From Setoptus koraiensis (Eukaryota > Arthropoda), in contig CM106585.1 of assembly GCA_048013815.1 (NCBI GenBank), positions 3,906,001 to 3,970,000 of the forward strand: a stretch of DNA of 64,000 nt, read 5' to 3'. The notes under the pieces are model-generated. The model saw only the letters and a list, made by a program, of their open reading frames with translations, had not been told where the DNA came from and did no database searches. Position 1 is the stretch's first letter; every line of letters starts with the position of its first letter. The translations under genes and the position numbers were made by a program. Below, piece by piece: positions 1 to 12,790 of the stretch.

Positions 1-1511
1 GTTGCAACGGCCAAAAGTGTTCAAAAAGCGTTCAGAAAGCGTTCAAAAGTGATGATTATTTTGAATCTCGCGTCATGTCCATTTCGGCGGCTCACTGGCC
101 GAGTTGACTAACGTCGACACTGTTGCTCTTTGGCCCTCATTTGGGCTGCCGTGGCATGCCGGCACAATCTATATGGGCACCATGGCGACGCCAAAACCGT
201 TAGTTGGCAAGCTCAATAAATGGCCAAATAAAAATATTGAGCTTGCCAAGTGAGGGCGAGTAACGGCCAAGCAGCGGCTGTAAGTGTGTATTGGGCGTAA
301 GTGTGTAGTGGCGTTAAAACAAGCGAGCCCCTAGTCAAACACACACAGACACACAAGTGAAAGTGAACTAAAACTAATTCAACAACTATTATTATCTCCA
401 GTTGCCGTTATTGCTTTATATGTGTAATAATATAAAGCAAAATAAAGTGTGTGCGTTATGGCACTGGAACTGGGTCACTCTGTTTGCTGGTAAAACATGC
501 CAAAACGTATGTTAGCACAGTGCAAATGTGCTTATCATCATAACATGTACACACCAACGCCAGTGGTAGCCTAATTTGCCGAGCTCGCAACGCCGAGTCG
601 GCGCAACAGCGAGCGCCATTGCTGCTGGTCTCAATTGAAACGTCGCCGTAATGCAACACTGATAATTGACAATAGACAACTCGTTGTTAGTGCTGCTCGC
701 TAGTCGCTAGTCTCAGCTGTGACGCGAGCCGCCGTTATCGTGGCGCCAGCTATTGGGGCCACCAATCTAGCGATCGAATCTAGCGATGGGCCCGGCGAAA
801 GTGCCTGTTGTGGCGGGCGAAAGCGCGGTGCGCGCCGCACCGCGCCGCATCCCGTTCGCGCTCGCCCGCCACAACAGTTAGCCGACGTTGGCCATATCAT
901 ATGAGTCACTGTTGCACTGGGCATGCTGGCTGGATGCTGGCTGGATGCGTTTGCATGTCGGCTGCCAGCCAGGACCGTTACGTCACATTTGCTGAGCGAC
1001 TCGCCGAGCGACTGGCCCGCCATTTCATGCTTGACACCCGCGCCCCTCGCTAGCGCGTCTATCCGGCATCGGGCGCCGCTATGCGCCGTGTGCCGCGCTG
1101 GCCGGCCGACCGCCGAAACACCGAAACAGCTAGACCGATAGAGCTAGACCGATGGAGCCAACTGGCACAAGTGAAGCCTGACAGATTGTGTGCACAGTGT
1201 GTAGACAGCCAGACGGGCATATATGCCGACAGTGTATGGGATGTCTATGGGAGCCTTGATGGCCGTAATCAGCCAGCAACAGTTGAGTTGCACACAATTA
1301 AATGAGCGGCAACGGCAGCGCTCATTTACTGTGAGCTCTTTTACTGTGAGCTAAATTATAACGCCGCCCGTTGTACAGTTAACCCTGTTGCGTTGCCTCG
1401 TTCAATTGTGTTCTAATTGTGTACGGATAATCCAGCGAGTGAGGAATTCGCGAGGAGGAAGTGGAGCCTCGCCTGCGTTTGTGCTCGCATGCGTTTGCGC
1501 TCGCTTACGTT

Positions 1512-1620
1512 TGTGCGCGGATATTCCGCGAGACGAGTGTGTGTGTGCGGATATTTCGAGGGATGAGTGTGTGCGGATATTCCGAGGGATGAGTGTGTGT
1601 GTGTGCGGATATGTAGAGGA
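1512..1620. repeat. Minisatellite, about 28-34 bp unit, about 4 copies
   Basis: Four imperfect copies of a unit with the core GTGCGGATATTCCGAGGGAT, separated by GT runs of variable length. No gene overlaps it convincingly. Confidence 0.8.
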
Positions 1621-1800
1621 TGCGTAGAGGGATGCCGAGGGGATGCGGTGGGCGATGTGCGTTAAAGGCGAGAGATGCGGCGAGGGGCCCGAGAAGACGA
1701 CTAAGCGAGACGCGAGTGCCAAGCGCCCGTCTTGTCCGTCCGCCGTGGCGTCCGTGCGCGCGTTTGTTCGCCGTCTCGCCGTCGCATAATGCGCCGTTCA

Positions 1801-1872
1801 GCCACATATCCACGCATCCACATAGCCATATATCCACGCATCCACATAGCCATATACCCATACATCCACAGA
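1801..1872. repeat. Minisatellite, 24 bp unit, 3 copies
   Basis: Three head-to-tail 24 bp units beginning GCCAYATATCC; the first two differ at one base and the third is more diverged. Confidence 0.85.
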
Positions 1873-2651
1873 GCCGTTTATCCGCAGAGCGAGGGCCGCA
1901 GAGCGAGAGGGCCAGAGCAACGGAGAGCCATACAGCACCAAAACATAGAGCCTCAGATAGACACAATGCGCAACACAACACGTCGAGTGCCGAGTGAAGT
2001 AAATCCGCTGGCGAGCTCGCTGGTGGCATACTTATGGCTCTCGTCTAGTCTAGTGTATGCGGCCTAGCTGCGTTGGCGCTGGCTGGCGGCCCGGCCCGGC
2101 CCGGCGCTGGCGCTCGGAAGGTTGCAACTCGGAAGGTTGCAACTCGCAAGCTTGGAAGGCAGCCAAAAAGTTGAGTCTGCGGCCTGTGTGAGCTGGCACT
2201 TGCAGCTAGTAGCGAACCGAAGCCATTGTGCAAGCCATTATGCAAACTCCGCTGCTCGGCTGCATCCCCCGACTGCATGCATTAGCGCCGACATGCTGTC
2301 AGTGTCTTGCCAAGTCGACTCAAGTCCGACGATCGCTATCGCAAGTTGCGATGCCAGTGCGCCAGTGTGCTTGTGCGTCACTTGAAGTTTGAAATTTAAT
2401 TGAATGAACAGCAATCATTAACGCAACAGCGTTACATAACTGTCTGCTGGCTGCTCACTTGCGAGCCCCAAATGAGCGCTCGCTTGCCTATATGCTCGCT
2501 CAGCTGAGGCCACTAACACACTGTGTGTTGTCGCCAACACTGTCTGTCAGTGTCGGCGGCGGACAGGCCTAGTAGCCGGCCGTCAGAGGTCCGCTAGGCC
2601 CGGTCGCTAGACGCTCGCAAAGTGCGCAAGTACGAGCATAGCGACTCTGCC

Positions 2652-2737
2652 AGCATACCGAGCCTAGCCTGCGAGCATACCGAGCCTAGCCTGCGAGCAT
2701 ACCGAGCCTAGCGATTCTGCGAGCACAGCGAGCCTAG
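2652..2737. repeat. Minisatellite, 22 bp unit, 3-4 copies
   Basis: Units starting AGCATACCGAGCCTAGC. The first two are identical, the third carries a small insertion, and the fourth is partial. Confidence 0.85.
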
Positions 2738-3881
2738 TGGACCTCCGGTGGCGCCATCTGAGCACTGTCCACTGCATTGTTGTCGGGCGTCGCCGGTTGT
2801 GCCAATTAGATTGTGAGACGCTTAAATCGCAAACTAAACCCACTCTCGGTCCGTCGAGCTGCTCATCGCTTGCCGGCCGGCTGTTGGGTCATCTCTCGCT
2901 TTGGGGATGCCCGCTTCTGGGGTAGCGACTTTCGGGATACTGACTTGTGACTCACAAGTTGTGAGACAGCGACTTTGGTGCTGACTTGTGAGACTTGGGG
3001 TACGAGCCAACGGTCAGCGGCGGCAAACGTAATAATCCGGGCAGCAAGTGCAAGCGCCAGCGTGAAAGCGAGGGGATGTGACAAGGCAAACTCGTCAATC
3101 AATCGGGCAACGGTGCCAATATAGTGTGTCAATATATTGTTATCAGATATAAACATAGTTGCTGTTGGGGGCCTTTGTTAATGTGTTTTTAATGATGTGT
3201 CGTGTTGTGCCCTTTGTGTCTCTGCCCTCTGTGTCTCTGCCTGGCGTTTGTGTATATCACTGGGTATATCTCTATGCATAACACTGGGTATATCGCTGGG
3301 TGTATCACCGGGTATATCGCTGGCTCGTGTATCTGCTCTGCTGCCAATATCTGGCCCGTATTTCAAATGCAGCCGTTTGTGTGAATCAGCGCGCGCGCGC
3401 TGAATAAACACCAGCTCACGTAAGCGCCACGAAGGACACCCACGCACGCCGGCACTGATTTTGCACAAACTTGCGCAAACTTGCGCAACTTTGCACACTT
3501 ATCCAGTTATACCCTGCAGTTAGCGCATTTATCCATACAAACGATAAGTTACAAACGAGCACAACAGCCCAGAATTAGCCGATGGAGCGCGCGCGCCCGA
3601 TCTAGTCACCGGAAGGCGCGCCGGCGAGCTGCAACGGTCGCTGTCATTATTATTAGTTTTGGCCCCTCGCCTGGCTCTCGTCCGTTGCGTGGCTGTGATT
3701 GATGAGACCCATCAATAGCCGATAGCCCGGCAGAGCGCCACTGGCGGTGTCAGCTCGCAGCGCCCTAATTTATACACAGGCTTGCTTGAATTTTTTATTA
3801 ATTTGGATCCGCGCTCGGGGTCTTGCCCGTCTCCGGCCCGTCGTTGTTTGGCGCCGCTACAGCGGGCCAATGTTTACCGTT

Positions 3882-4022
3882 GCGATTGTTGTTGTTGGCG
3901 TTGTCGTTGCCGCTGTCGTTGCCGCTGTCGTTGCCGCCGTCGGTGCCGCTGTCGTTGCCGCCGTCGGTGCCGCTGTCGTTGCCGCTGTGGCTGTCCGTGT
4001 TGTTGTTGGTGTCGGTGTCGCA
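3882..4022. repeat. Triplet-based array (GTTGCCGCT/GTC type)
   Basis: Interleaved GTT, GCC, GCT and GTC triplets form 9-18 bp higher-order units. All frames stay open through it, which creates spurious Val/Ala- or Arg/Cys-rich ORFs. Confidence 0.85.
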
Positions 4023-4200
4023 GCGGCGGCCGAGCAGCGCCGACGAGCGCCAACAAATCGCACATACGTTAACTGTCAGCGGCGCTACATGGGTCACACA
4101 CGACATACAACAATGTCATAGTCACACAATAGCAATTTCCTGCCGCCAGCGCCGCCGCTGCAATCAGAAGCTCCCTTCGCGGCGGCACAGATTACGTAAT

Positions 4201-4232
4201 GTGATGATTATTATTATTATTATTATCATCAC
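4201..4232. repeat. (ATT)n inside a short inverted repeat
   Basis: A run of about seven ATT triplets flanked by GTGATGAT on the left and ATCATCAC on the right, so the whole tract can fold as a hairpin with an 8 bp stem. Confidence 0.7.
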
Positions 4233-4680
4233 ATGAGCAGCCTGCGCACATACGGACACGGCACGACAAGCTGACTAGCAAAAGACAGAGTCTGCCCAAA
4301 CTCAAATTACACACAGTGTGAGCTGGTCAGGCGAGCTCCGCCGATGAATGGTGGCCGGCAAAACTGCAAAACTTGGCAAATCATCCAGGCAGCCAGTCGG
4401 CGCTCGCATGCGCTCTCTAGCGTCTAAATTGGCCTTTTAATCAGCGATAATGATCAACTGACCAGAGAGACACAGATCAAATTAAATTGAATATTTGGTA
4501 AACACACTCGGGCAGCACTAGTGTTGCCCGATAATAATCATTAGCCGTCATTAGTGCGCGTCACTATTGGTATGCGCCTATGCCTTGCGACAGATCGAGT
4601 GTCCGCGCCGATTGTCAAACTGAATGTGCCCACTAATTACAATGGCATGACCAGTGCCAATCGCGATATATCCATCTGGC

Positions 4681-4724
4681 GATATCTGGCGATATTTGGT
4701 GATATTTGGTGATATCTGGTGATA
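4681..4724. repeat. 10 bp tandem repeat (GATATCTGGC), 4.4 copies
   Basis: Four consecutive 10 bp units of the form GATATYTGGY followed by a partial unit. Confidence 0.85.
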
Positions 4725-6554
4725 GCGATACTGTGCCAATATGCTGGCGATACTGTGGCCAATATCAATCAGCGAGCAATCGACTTATCGAGTTATATTA
4801 TTATTTCCAATATTATTATTAGTATTATGTTACTGTGGTGTCCTATTATGATTGAATGCTGTCTTGTCTTTGCTGCATCGACTATGCCGTCCACTATCAG
4901 CTGTTACATCAGCGCGTTGGCTCAAGCAAGACGACGCGGCCCGCCGAGATGGCCATCAACTGACCACATGACCATGCCGCTTACGTGTGTTACATTTGTT
5001 TGCATCGATACTCGCCGTGTCGATACTCGCTGCATCGTCGGCGCGACTTATCCGGCGATTTATCCGCGCCCGCCACCAGGCGGATGGAGGATAAGTGTCG
5101 CGGACAAGCACATTTCGGCATATTTCGCATGGGATAATGCGCGCCATGGCCGGCGCTTGTCCGGCGCTTGTCCGGCGCGAATGTGCGCCCATCTCGGTCG
5201 ACTCGGCCCGCTACAACGTTGACACAAAAGTGCAAAATTGGCCCGACGGCCTGAGCAAACATTCACTTGGCGATAGATGCGGCCCTTAATTAAGTGCTCT
5301 CGCTTTCCCAAGCCAACGCCACACTAGCCAGCGCCATTCGAGCCAGCGCCGTGCGAGCCAACGAGCATATAAACAACGACGACACCGCCAACAAGTAGGC
5401 AAACACACTCGTACCCATGTAAACGCTATCCGGCTACTATGAACTCTCACTTAGTCATAGATCAATTATCTCGTTATTTCACATTTCACGTTATTTCAAT
5501 GGAATATCTGGTGGCATGTACGAGTCTGTACGCAACTGCCATTGCTATTGCTCTATGTGTGTGTTGACCAGTGCAAAAAGAGCGATAGTGGTGTCAATAA
5601 CCGAGTCACGGCTAACCAAACACACGTTTGCACAACTGAAAACTGATGCAGAAATAGAGAATAATAATAATTATGTAACAGCAACAGCTGATGTGTGCGT
5701 ATCACTAACAGGGGACGAGAGCTGGCCGCTTGAAACGGCTATCATCTATTATCTTTATGGCAAGGCAAACAATATGTTGCGCAATATGGCCGTGCCGTGC
5801 CGTGTGTATCATGTGTTGGCGTTGTTGTGCTGCCGATTCAAGTGTGCGCATTCAAGCTGCGGCTTGTGGCGACTGTTACGCAACAAGCTACAAATTGCGT
5901 ACTTGTGACTTGCGACTTGTGACTCGAGTACTTGGGTATTCGTGATGGCGAGGGTATTTCATAGTATTTCGCAAACATAGTGGCACTTGGTCAGGGAGAG
6001 TCCATTTAATTTATCCGCTGTTGCTGCCATTGCCGCCATTGGCGCATAGCTGTACTATGTAGTATGTGCAGCTGTATTTAGTGGTGCGGATGGCGCGGCT
6101 GTTGCGTAACAGAGCAACAAGCGGACCATCCGAAAGCCGATAGCTTATGGCAGCCTAGTGGGCACATACTGCTACAGTATAACGTCAACAAATGTTTTGC
6201 GAGCCATATCGCACACAACATGCGATATCGTTGCGCGCAGTCTTGGGGTCGTGTTTGTTTTGTCCTCTCTTCCAGCTACGAGCTACCAGCTAATCTAATC
6301 TCTCTGTTCTATAGCTTGTTGCATTATTATGTAATAATGGACACACACACAAGATAGTGGACATGAACTATGGGTGCATAAACTTTGCCATGCCACCACC
6401 AATATTGTGTGCGACAATTTTAGTTAGACCATCGCTGCCGCTGCCAAACGAATACATACACAGACACGGCCCAATAGTGCGCTAGATTTGATGTATCGCG
6501 TATTTGTTCAACCGCCACGCCATTGTGCTGGCACTAATAATAATAAAATGCCGT

Positions 6555-6574
6555 CTGGCTGGCTGGCTGGCTGG
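6555..6574. repeat. (GGCT)n microsatellite
   Basis: Five tandem tetranucleotides, GGCT/CTGG. Confidence 0.85.
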
Positions 6575-8387
6575 ACTCATTATTGGATGGATCAGGGATG
6601 TCAGAGCTGCGAGAGATGACGCTCAAAGTCGTCGACGCTTCCATGCAGCGAAACAGTCCAAAAAATAACGAACGATCATGCCGAGCTGAGCCGAGCCGAG
6701 CTGATATTTGAGAGAGACACTATTTGAGAGGCTAGTTGTGCCATTGTGCGCTATTGTGTGGACTCACTACTCTCGCTATCTCGCTATATTTCTAGCTTAT
6801 TCATGTTGCAACAGCCACAACAGCATGCCACTCGCTGGCTAGCCAGCAGCAACTGCAAAGGCCGGCTGCATTATGTAATATTGTGCTGGCTTGCAACACA
6901 CATAGGCATACAAACACATTCATTGTGTGCATAAGCCAGCTAGTGGAAACGTAAAAACGCCAACAACAACTCATTACATGAGCTTATTGCATAATAGTTG
7001 CCAGTTGTCGTTGTGGTGGCCGACATCAATGAAACAACAGCCAGCCAGTCATGTAACAATTAGTGTGTCTAGGTGCGTTAGTGAGTTTGTTTGGCATCGC
7101 TCGCTCTCTTTGTCACCTTTGCTTTATTGTATTCCTGTGCGCCATCTTATCGGATAAATATATTTGTATGTTTGCGCCCCAATATCGGGCTTCGTCATAT
7201 AGACAGACCATCCGGCAACCACACATAAACAGGCAGACCACATGTAATAGGGCCTGTCATGTGTAGCCGACAAATATAATAGATAATATAATATAGATAG
7301 AAGTTAATGAATGTTGCACCGTTACAGAGTTGCACCGTCCTCGTCCACTGGTCCTCGGCTGCCGAAAGCGCCCTCTATCTGTCTCTATTTGTCGTTATGC
7401 CTCTCATTGGAGGATCGGACAGCACCTAATCTATTTTGCACTCAATGCGCGATATCCGCTGACAACGTGACCATTACGGGCTCATCACTATTATTATCCT
7501 CTCTCTCTCTCTCTCCATGTGTCGAATGCTAATTAGTCTAGCCAGCGATATCTCCTTTCATCCATTACTGTTAGCATTGAGACAGCTGCTTTTTATTGTG
7601 CGATTTTGCTATTTTGCTATGCAACCACAGCGGCCACATACTATTACTATTGCATATGTGGCCAGGCCGGCCAGATTGCGTAAGTGGCATATGTGGCATT
7701 TAGTTGGATGGCAAGCGCAGTCGGCAGTATGGGCATTGCTGTTTGTAGCAGCCCCAAATTGACCCCTCAATTGTGGCTCAATTGTCATGTTGACTGTTGC
7801 GGTGGCGCAAACAAACAAACTGCACAACTGTTAATGCAATTAAACTGCACCGTCCACCACCCATTGGCTGTGTGTCCGTTTGTGCCTGTAGTGCCGTCAC
7901 AAGTTGCATCATACGGTTGCATTGGCATGCTTGGCGTGTGGCTCAATGTGTCGAATGTTGGTTAGCCTAACATTGTTATGTAATAATTGTGAGCTGACTG
8001 GCTCAACAGTGCGCAGCGACGTTCGTTTGTTGGTCTCGGTCATTGATTGCGCCTGGCGCCGATGGGTTGCCTGTTGAGCGCTCTGTTTTGTGCTGTGCGT
8101 CCGTCATGATCCAATGAATGGCTATTTTATTGCAAATAATTGAAGAATTTTCGACAAGGAGATAATAGTTTAAGATAATTGTTTAGCGCGGATAATCCGT
8201 GTTTATCCGTTGTTAGTACTCGTTGTACTGGGTGGAAAGTAAATAGTTAGTTTGCATCTTGCAACAGCCGTGTCTGCCGCGTGTGAATACTCACGGCAGA
8301 CTCGAATTTGCGCGAATATTCACCTATGAACCTACACACAGTAAGAGCTTGTGATGGGCAAGCGCGCTTGTTGTGCGTGTTGCGAGC

Positions 8388-8435
8388 GGCGAGTCGGTTA
8401 GTGGCGAGTCGATTGGTGGCGAGTCGATTGGTGGA
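8388..8435. repeat. 15 bp tandem repeat, 3 copies
   Basis: Three copies of GGCGAGTCGATTGGT with minor variation. Confidence 0.8.
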
Positions 8436-8592
8436 TGGCGACACATGTTGTGCGCAGACCAACGTGCTCAACATTGTTTACCGCTCTCCACTGGCGAGTC
8501 TCCACTGGAGAGGGTGTATTCAGCGCACTGCAACACACACACTGTAATACTATTGCAGTGTAATAGTGACCGAATTGTCGCCAGGGCACCAA

Positions 8593-8658
8593 TGGCGACC
8601 ACGGCACAGCCCGCACTGGCGACCATCGCACAGCCCGCACTGGCGACCATCGCACAGA
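8593..8658. repeat. 24 bp minisatellite, 2.7 copies
   Basis: Units beginning TGGCGACCATCGCACAG. Copies one and two differ at two positions; the third is partial. Confidence 0.85.
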
Positions 8659-9504
8659 TCGGCGCTCGCCGCAATCGCCGGCGCCACGAGAGCGGGCGCC
8701 ACTCGCCTGGGCCGGCCATCGGCCGTTGGGTGTCGCCCGTGGTTTGTTTGTGGGCGCATCGCGGCACGCGCCGGCACATTGCAACAGTTGTGCCGCCGCA
8801 TGCCAGCGCTGGCCGCGGCCGGCAACAAGTACAGCGCCGAGTCGCAAAAAAGCGCTCAACCCAGCCTTACCAGTGCAAAGTTTGCAGTGCGAACTTGGCG
8901 CTGCTAACAAGAGTGAGCCGCTGAAGAATACCTTCGACAGCGCTCACTGTGCCGCACCGTGGCGCCCTGTCCTCGGCCGTGTCCTCGGCTGCGTGCCCCG
9001 CTGTCCTCGGCTCAGCCGAGTCGGCAGTGTGCTCAGTGCGAAGAATTGCGCAGACGGTCGATATCCGTTGCGCACGAAACAATACAGTGTGCAAGCTGCA
9101 AATTGTCGCGCTGCGAATTGCGTGGCCTTTCTAGTTGAGGAATTATAGTTCTGTTGGCCATTATTAGTTCTATTGGCGGACACCCTTCGAGTGGCCACGG
9201 TGTGGCGCTGGCACCGGTGTGTGTGTGTGTGCGCCACACCGCGCTGGTCATTGCGTGCGCCCAGCCCGACGCTCCAATTGTGTCGCCCATCAGCCAGAGC
9301 AGCATTACTGAGGATAATTCGCGATCGACCATTCGATAATTAACAATTAGTGCCGCCAACAATCACTACCCCCAACAATTAGTACCCCTAAAATTGGTAC
9401 CCAGCTCGTAGTCACCTACTAATCAGCCTCTGTGTACCCTCTGCCCCAAATATTCGGCCCAACGACAAATTCGGACACGACAATTCGAATCGGCGACTCC
9501 GAAC

Positions 9505-12258
9505 ATGGCAACTGCGAACATGGCGCCCCAATTGGCACACAACCAACTTGTTACCCCGGACCCTGGCCAAACGCGCCACAACCGTATCGCGCTCAACAAC
9601 CAATCAGGCGTCTACACAATAGTTTGTTCCACGTGCAATGAAAACTTTCATTCTATCTGGCGGCTCGTGGATCATGCACAATCTAGTCACGGATTTAGGA
9701 TATTCTCTAAGATTTACTACGACGACGATGACAGCGACACGGACGAGCTGCACCAGCAACAGCAACAACCGCTCGGTCTTGTCATTGACAGGGGCGGCGG
9801 GCCCCACTCCCTCGATGTTGGCGCCGGTAGCCCCGTCAATATCAACAGCAGCAGCAGCAGCAAAATGAGCAACAGCAACAGTACTAGCAACAGCACCATT
9901 AATAGTACCATTAATAGTGGCACCACTGCAACAGGCAACCACCCAACTAGCAACAACAACAACAACCAAACTAATACCAGCAGCAGCGCCACTAACAAAC
10001 ACACCACTGGCACATTATTCAAGAATAATAATGACAACAACCCATTGTTAAATTTTGTTACAAACCCCAACAACCAGCACTACCATCACACCAACGCTGC
10101 CGATGATGATGATGACGACGACATTGATGACGACGACAGAATGCAGCAAGACGAACAAGAGCAACAACAAACATCTAACACTGCAACATCGCATCAGCGT
10201 CACCAACTTACACAACAACAGCAACAGGCCACCCTAGACCCTGAACAAATGATTATGATGCTCCTCAATCATCATCAATTGCAACAACAGCAACAACATC
10301 TAACAGAGGACCCTCTAGCGGATCCCCGTTCAATGGCAGCGGCCTTCAGTAGTCTTGTGTCCGCTAACGCTGCCGCTGCCAATATTGCGGCGGCCGCCGC
10401 GGCCGCAAACAATCAAAATGCCTGTCTTGTAACAAGTGGCCCGGCTGCGCCCTTCTCCCCATTGTCACCCAACGATAGCCAGCACTTACAACAACTTCAG
10501 CAGCATCAGCATCGCCATCTTATGCAATCTCCTTTAAATCATTTACCGGACAGTGGGCCTATGTCTCCAATGAGTCCAAAGTCTATTTCAAAATCGTGCG
10601 AATTTTGTGGTAAAACATTTAGGTTTAATTCAAATCTAGTAGTTCATCGTAGGTCACATACGGGCGAAAAGCCTTACGAGTGTCACATTTGTCGACACGC
10701 TTGTACTCAGGCCTCAAAACTTAAGAGGCACATGAAAACTCACACCCGAGCCGAGCATAGCGATCATGCAACATCACAATATATGCAACAGAATGCATTG
10801 TTATTGCAACAACAAGAGCAAAATATTAACATCGCAATGAACAACAACAACAACTCTATTAACCCCAGCAGCCTCCCCGAAGATACAGATTTAAATTCTA
10901 TGAGATTATTAGACGGAAGCGGTCTGAATATGAATCAGCTGTTACAGTTACAACTGCAACCCTTTTATATGCAAATACAGCAGCAGCAACAACAACAACA
11001 GCAGGCCGCCTCGCATCAGCAGCCAATTCAATCACCTGGTTCTACTTTCTCATTAAATGATTTACACAATCAGAGAAGATCATCTCCTCTAGATATTAGG
11101 ATAGGTTCCAATAACAACAACAGCAACAACAACACGAATGGTGGTCACCGTAGTCACAGTCATAGTAGAACTCATAATCATCATCAAGCTAGCGCACCAA
11201 CAACTCCCACGCCAGCGGCCAGTATAGCGGCTGTAACAGCAGTTGCTGCTTCGTTAGACACTAAACCTCTTATTGACAGCAGTCATTTACACAATCATTT
11301 GTTGGCCCCAACAACTAGAGCGGCTAACAGCGGCTCGTTAGCTGCAATGTCGCCAGACAATTTAGTACCGGAAGATCTTACTGTGCACTCTTCATCGCCC
11401 TCGGTAATTAGTTGCAACAATAACAATAATAACAGCAGCAGCAACAACAATTCTATGTCACATCAGATGCAGCAACAACAACAACAGTCTGTTGCAACGC
11501 AACATCGAATTAGAAATTCCTCCTCAACAACACCCAGTCACCAGCATCAATTGTCCACAGCATCGACTACATCCTCGTCCACCAATATTACCTCAACGCC
11601 GCTGACTACTGCCACCACTGACCACCATCATCAGCATCATCATAATAGCAATCAAAGAAGAAAACACCCCAGATTACAAACAACAACTGGCCGTGGTTTG
11701 AGGCACGCGGCAGCGGCGGCCGCTAAAATATCAACTCGTCATTCGACCACAAGTGAGCATGGAAATAATCATACCACAAACGGACATCATACGCCTGGTA
11801 TTAGAGCAACTAGAAATCATCCTCATATTGGCCGTCATCATCATCATAATAATAGCAGTAGTGGCAATAATACCTCGTCTTCTGCCACTACAACACCAAC
11901 GCCCACAGGTAATCATCATCATCATCACAAGGAAACTAGATTGCGTAATGATACTTGCGAATATTGTGGCAAAGTATTTAAGAATTGCTCCAATCTCACT
12001 GTACATAGAAGATCGCATACGGGTGAGAAGCCATACAAATGTGAACTATGCACATACGCTTGCGCTCAAAGTTCTAAATTAACTCGCCACATGAAAACAC
12101 ATGGTCGTGTTGGCAAGGATGCCTATAAATGCCGATTTTGCAATATACCATTTAGTGTAGCATCAACTTTAGAGAAGCACATGAGAAAGTGCGTGATAAA
12201 CAATCAACGCGGCGGAGCTGGACAGCTTCATATGCTTGATGATCATGATGATGATTAA
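9505..12258 (+). CDS. BCL11: BCL11-family C2H2 zinc-finger transcription factor (large exon)
   Basis: Sequence-specific nuclear transcription factor of the BCL11A/B (CTIP) family; in vertebrates this family recruits NuRD-type repressors. The 917-codon frame holds the family's fingers in order: an N-terminal finger at residues 41-62 (C41, C44, H57, H62; [12 protein letters not shown]), a tandem pair at 365-413 ([18 protein letters not shown] with the TGEKPY linker), and a C-terminal triple at 818-896 ([19 protein letters not shown]). Between them lie long Asn-, Gln-, His- and Ser-rich tracts and a polyalanine run. PEDLT at 622-626 fits the CtBP-binding consensus PxDL[ST] (inference). The last finger ends HMRKC, so it is C2HC rather than C2H2. 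Human BCL11A is about 835 residues. The frame is open upstream to 9412, with a possible splice acceptor at 9426, and the known N-terminal CCHC finger and NuRD motif are absent, so earlier exons probably exist. The start at 9505 is therefore provisional; the stop is firm. Confidence 0.95.
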   Translation: MATANMAPQLAHNQLVTPDPGQTRHNRIALNNQSGVYTIVCSTCNENFHSIWRLVDHAQSSHGFRIFSKIYYDDDDSDTDELHQQQQQPLGLVIDRGGGPHSLDVGAGSPVNINSSSSSKMSNSNSTSNSTINSTINSGTTATGNHPTSNNNNNQTNTSSSATNKHTTGTLFKNNNDNNPLLNFVTNPNNQHYHHTNAADDDDDDDIDDDDRMQQDEQEQQQTSNTATSHQRHQLTQQQQQATLDPEQMIMMLLNHHQLQQQQQHLTEDPLADPRSMAAAFSSLVSANAAAANIAAAAAAANNQNACLVTSGPAAPFSPLSPNDSQHLQQLQQHQHRHLMQSPLNHLPDSGPMSPMSPKSISKSCEFCGKTFRFNSNLVVHRRSHTGEKPYECHICRHACTQASKLKRHMKTHTRAEHSDHATSQYMQQNALLLQQQEQNINIAMNNNNNSINPSSLPEDTDLNSMRLLDGSGLNMNQLLQLQLQPFYMQIQQQQQQQQQAASHQQPIQSPGSTFSLNDLHNQRRSSPLDIRIGSNNNNSNNNTNGGHRSHSHSRTHNHHQASAPTTPTPAASIAAVTAVAASLDTKPLIDSSHLHNHLLAPTTRAANSGSLAAMSPDNLVPEDLTVHSSSPSVISCNNNNNNSSSNNNSMSHQMQQQQQQSVATQHRIRNSSSTTPSHQHQLSTASTTSSSTNITSTPLTTATTDHHHQHHHNSNQRRKHPRLQTTTGRGLRHAAAAAAKISTRHSTTSEHGNNHTTNGHHTPGIRATRNHPHIGRHHHHNNSSSGNNTSSSATTTPTPTGNHHHHHKETRLRNDTCEYCGKVFKNCSNLTVHRRSHTGEKPYKCELCTYACAQSSKLTRHMKTHGRVGKDAYKCRFCNIPFSVASTLEKHMRKCVINNQRGGAGQLHMLDDHDDD

Positions 12259-12790
12259 TAATATGATGATGTACAAATATCAACGTACTACACACACACA
12301 CACACATAAACACGTCACACCAGGACACACTACACACACACTTACGTAATGAAAATAACTAACTGATTAATTTAGGACATAATTTTTTTGTTTTTGCTCC
12401 CTTGCCCGCCCAAAATAATCAAACAACAACAAATTAATGTTTTGTGTGTGTCTCACTGTCTATCTTTGGAAGCTTGATGATGGTGACAACAACAAGAAAA
12501 AATTAGAGACATTTCTATATGTTGATGATGATCGTTAGAAACGAACAAACAAACAAAAAAGATAGACCAAGACACACACACACACACACACACACCTGTT
12601 CGTATATAAATACATACAAATAAGCAAATCAATAAATCTATATATACTATAAGCATATAAAACACAGCATACACACACACACACACACACTTATAGACCA
12701 CGAACGATGATATAATTATGTATTCAATTATGATAATAGTCATCTAAACACATTATTAACAATAGAGGAATCAATAAAGAGAAGCAATGG
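12259..12790 (+). other. Probable 3' UTR of the BCL11 homologue
   Basis: AT-rich sequence after the stop codon, with (CA)n tracts near 12571-12595 and 12671-12690 and AATAAA signals at 12631-12636 and 12773-12778. The transcript end is inferred. Confidence 0.55.

Larger units (their letters stand above)
1..9411. other. Intergenic or intronic DNA upstream of the BCL11 exon
   Basis: I see no convincing protein gene in this 9.4 kb. Open frames are short, overlap on both strands and translate to Arg/Cys/His/Ser-rich sequence unlike the genes further right. The stretch holds several short tandem arrays (listed separately), scattered triplet repeats and many recurring short words. It could contain upstream exons of the BCL11 homologue, because the N-terminal part of that protein is missing from the exon at 9.5 kb, but I could not identify one. 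Confidence 0.6.

Noticed and set aside
3747-4236. Val/Ala-, Arg/Cys- and Leu/Pro-rich ORFs
   Set aside because: Produced by a triplet repeat array open in all frames.
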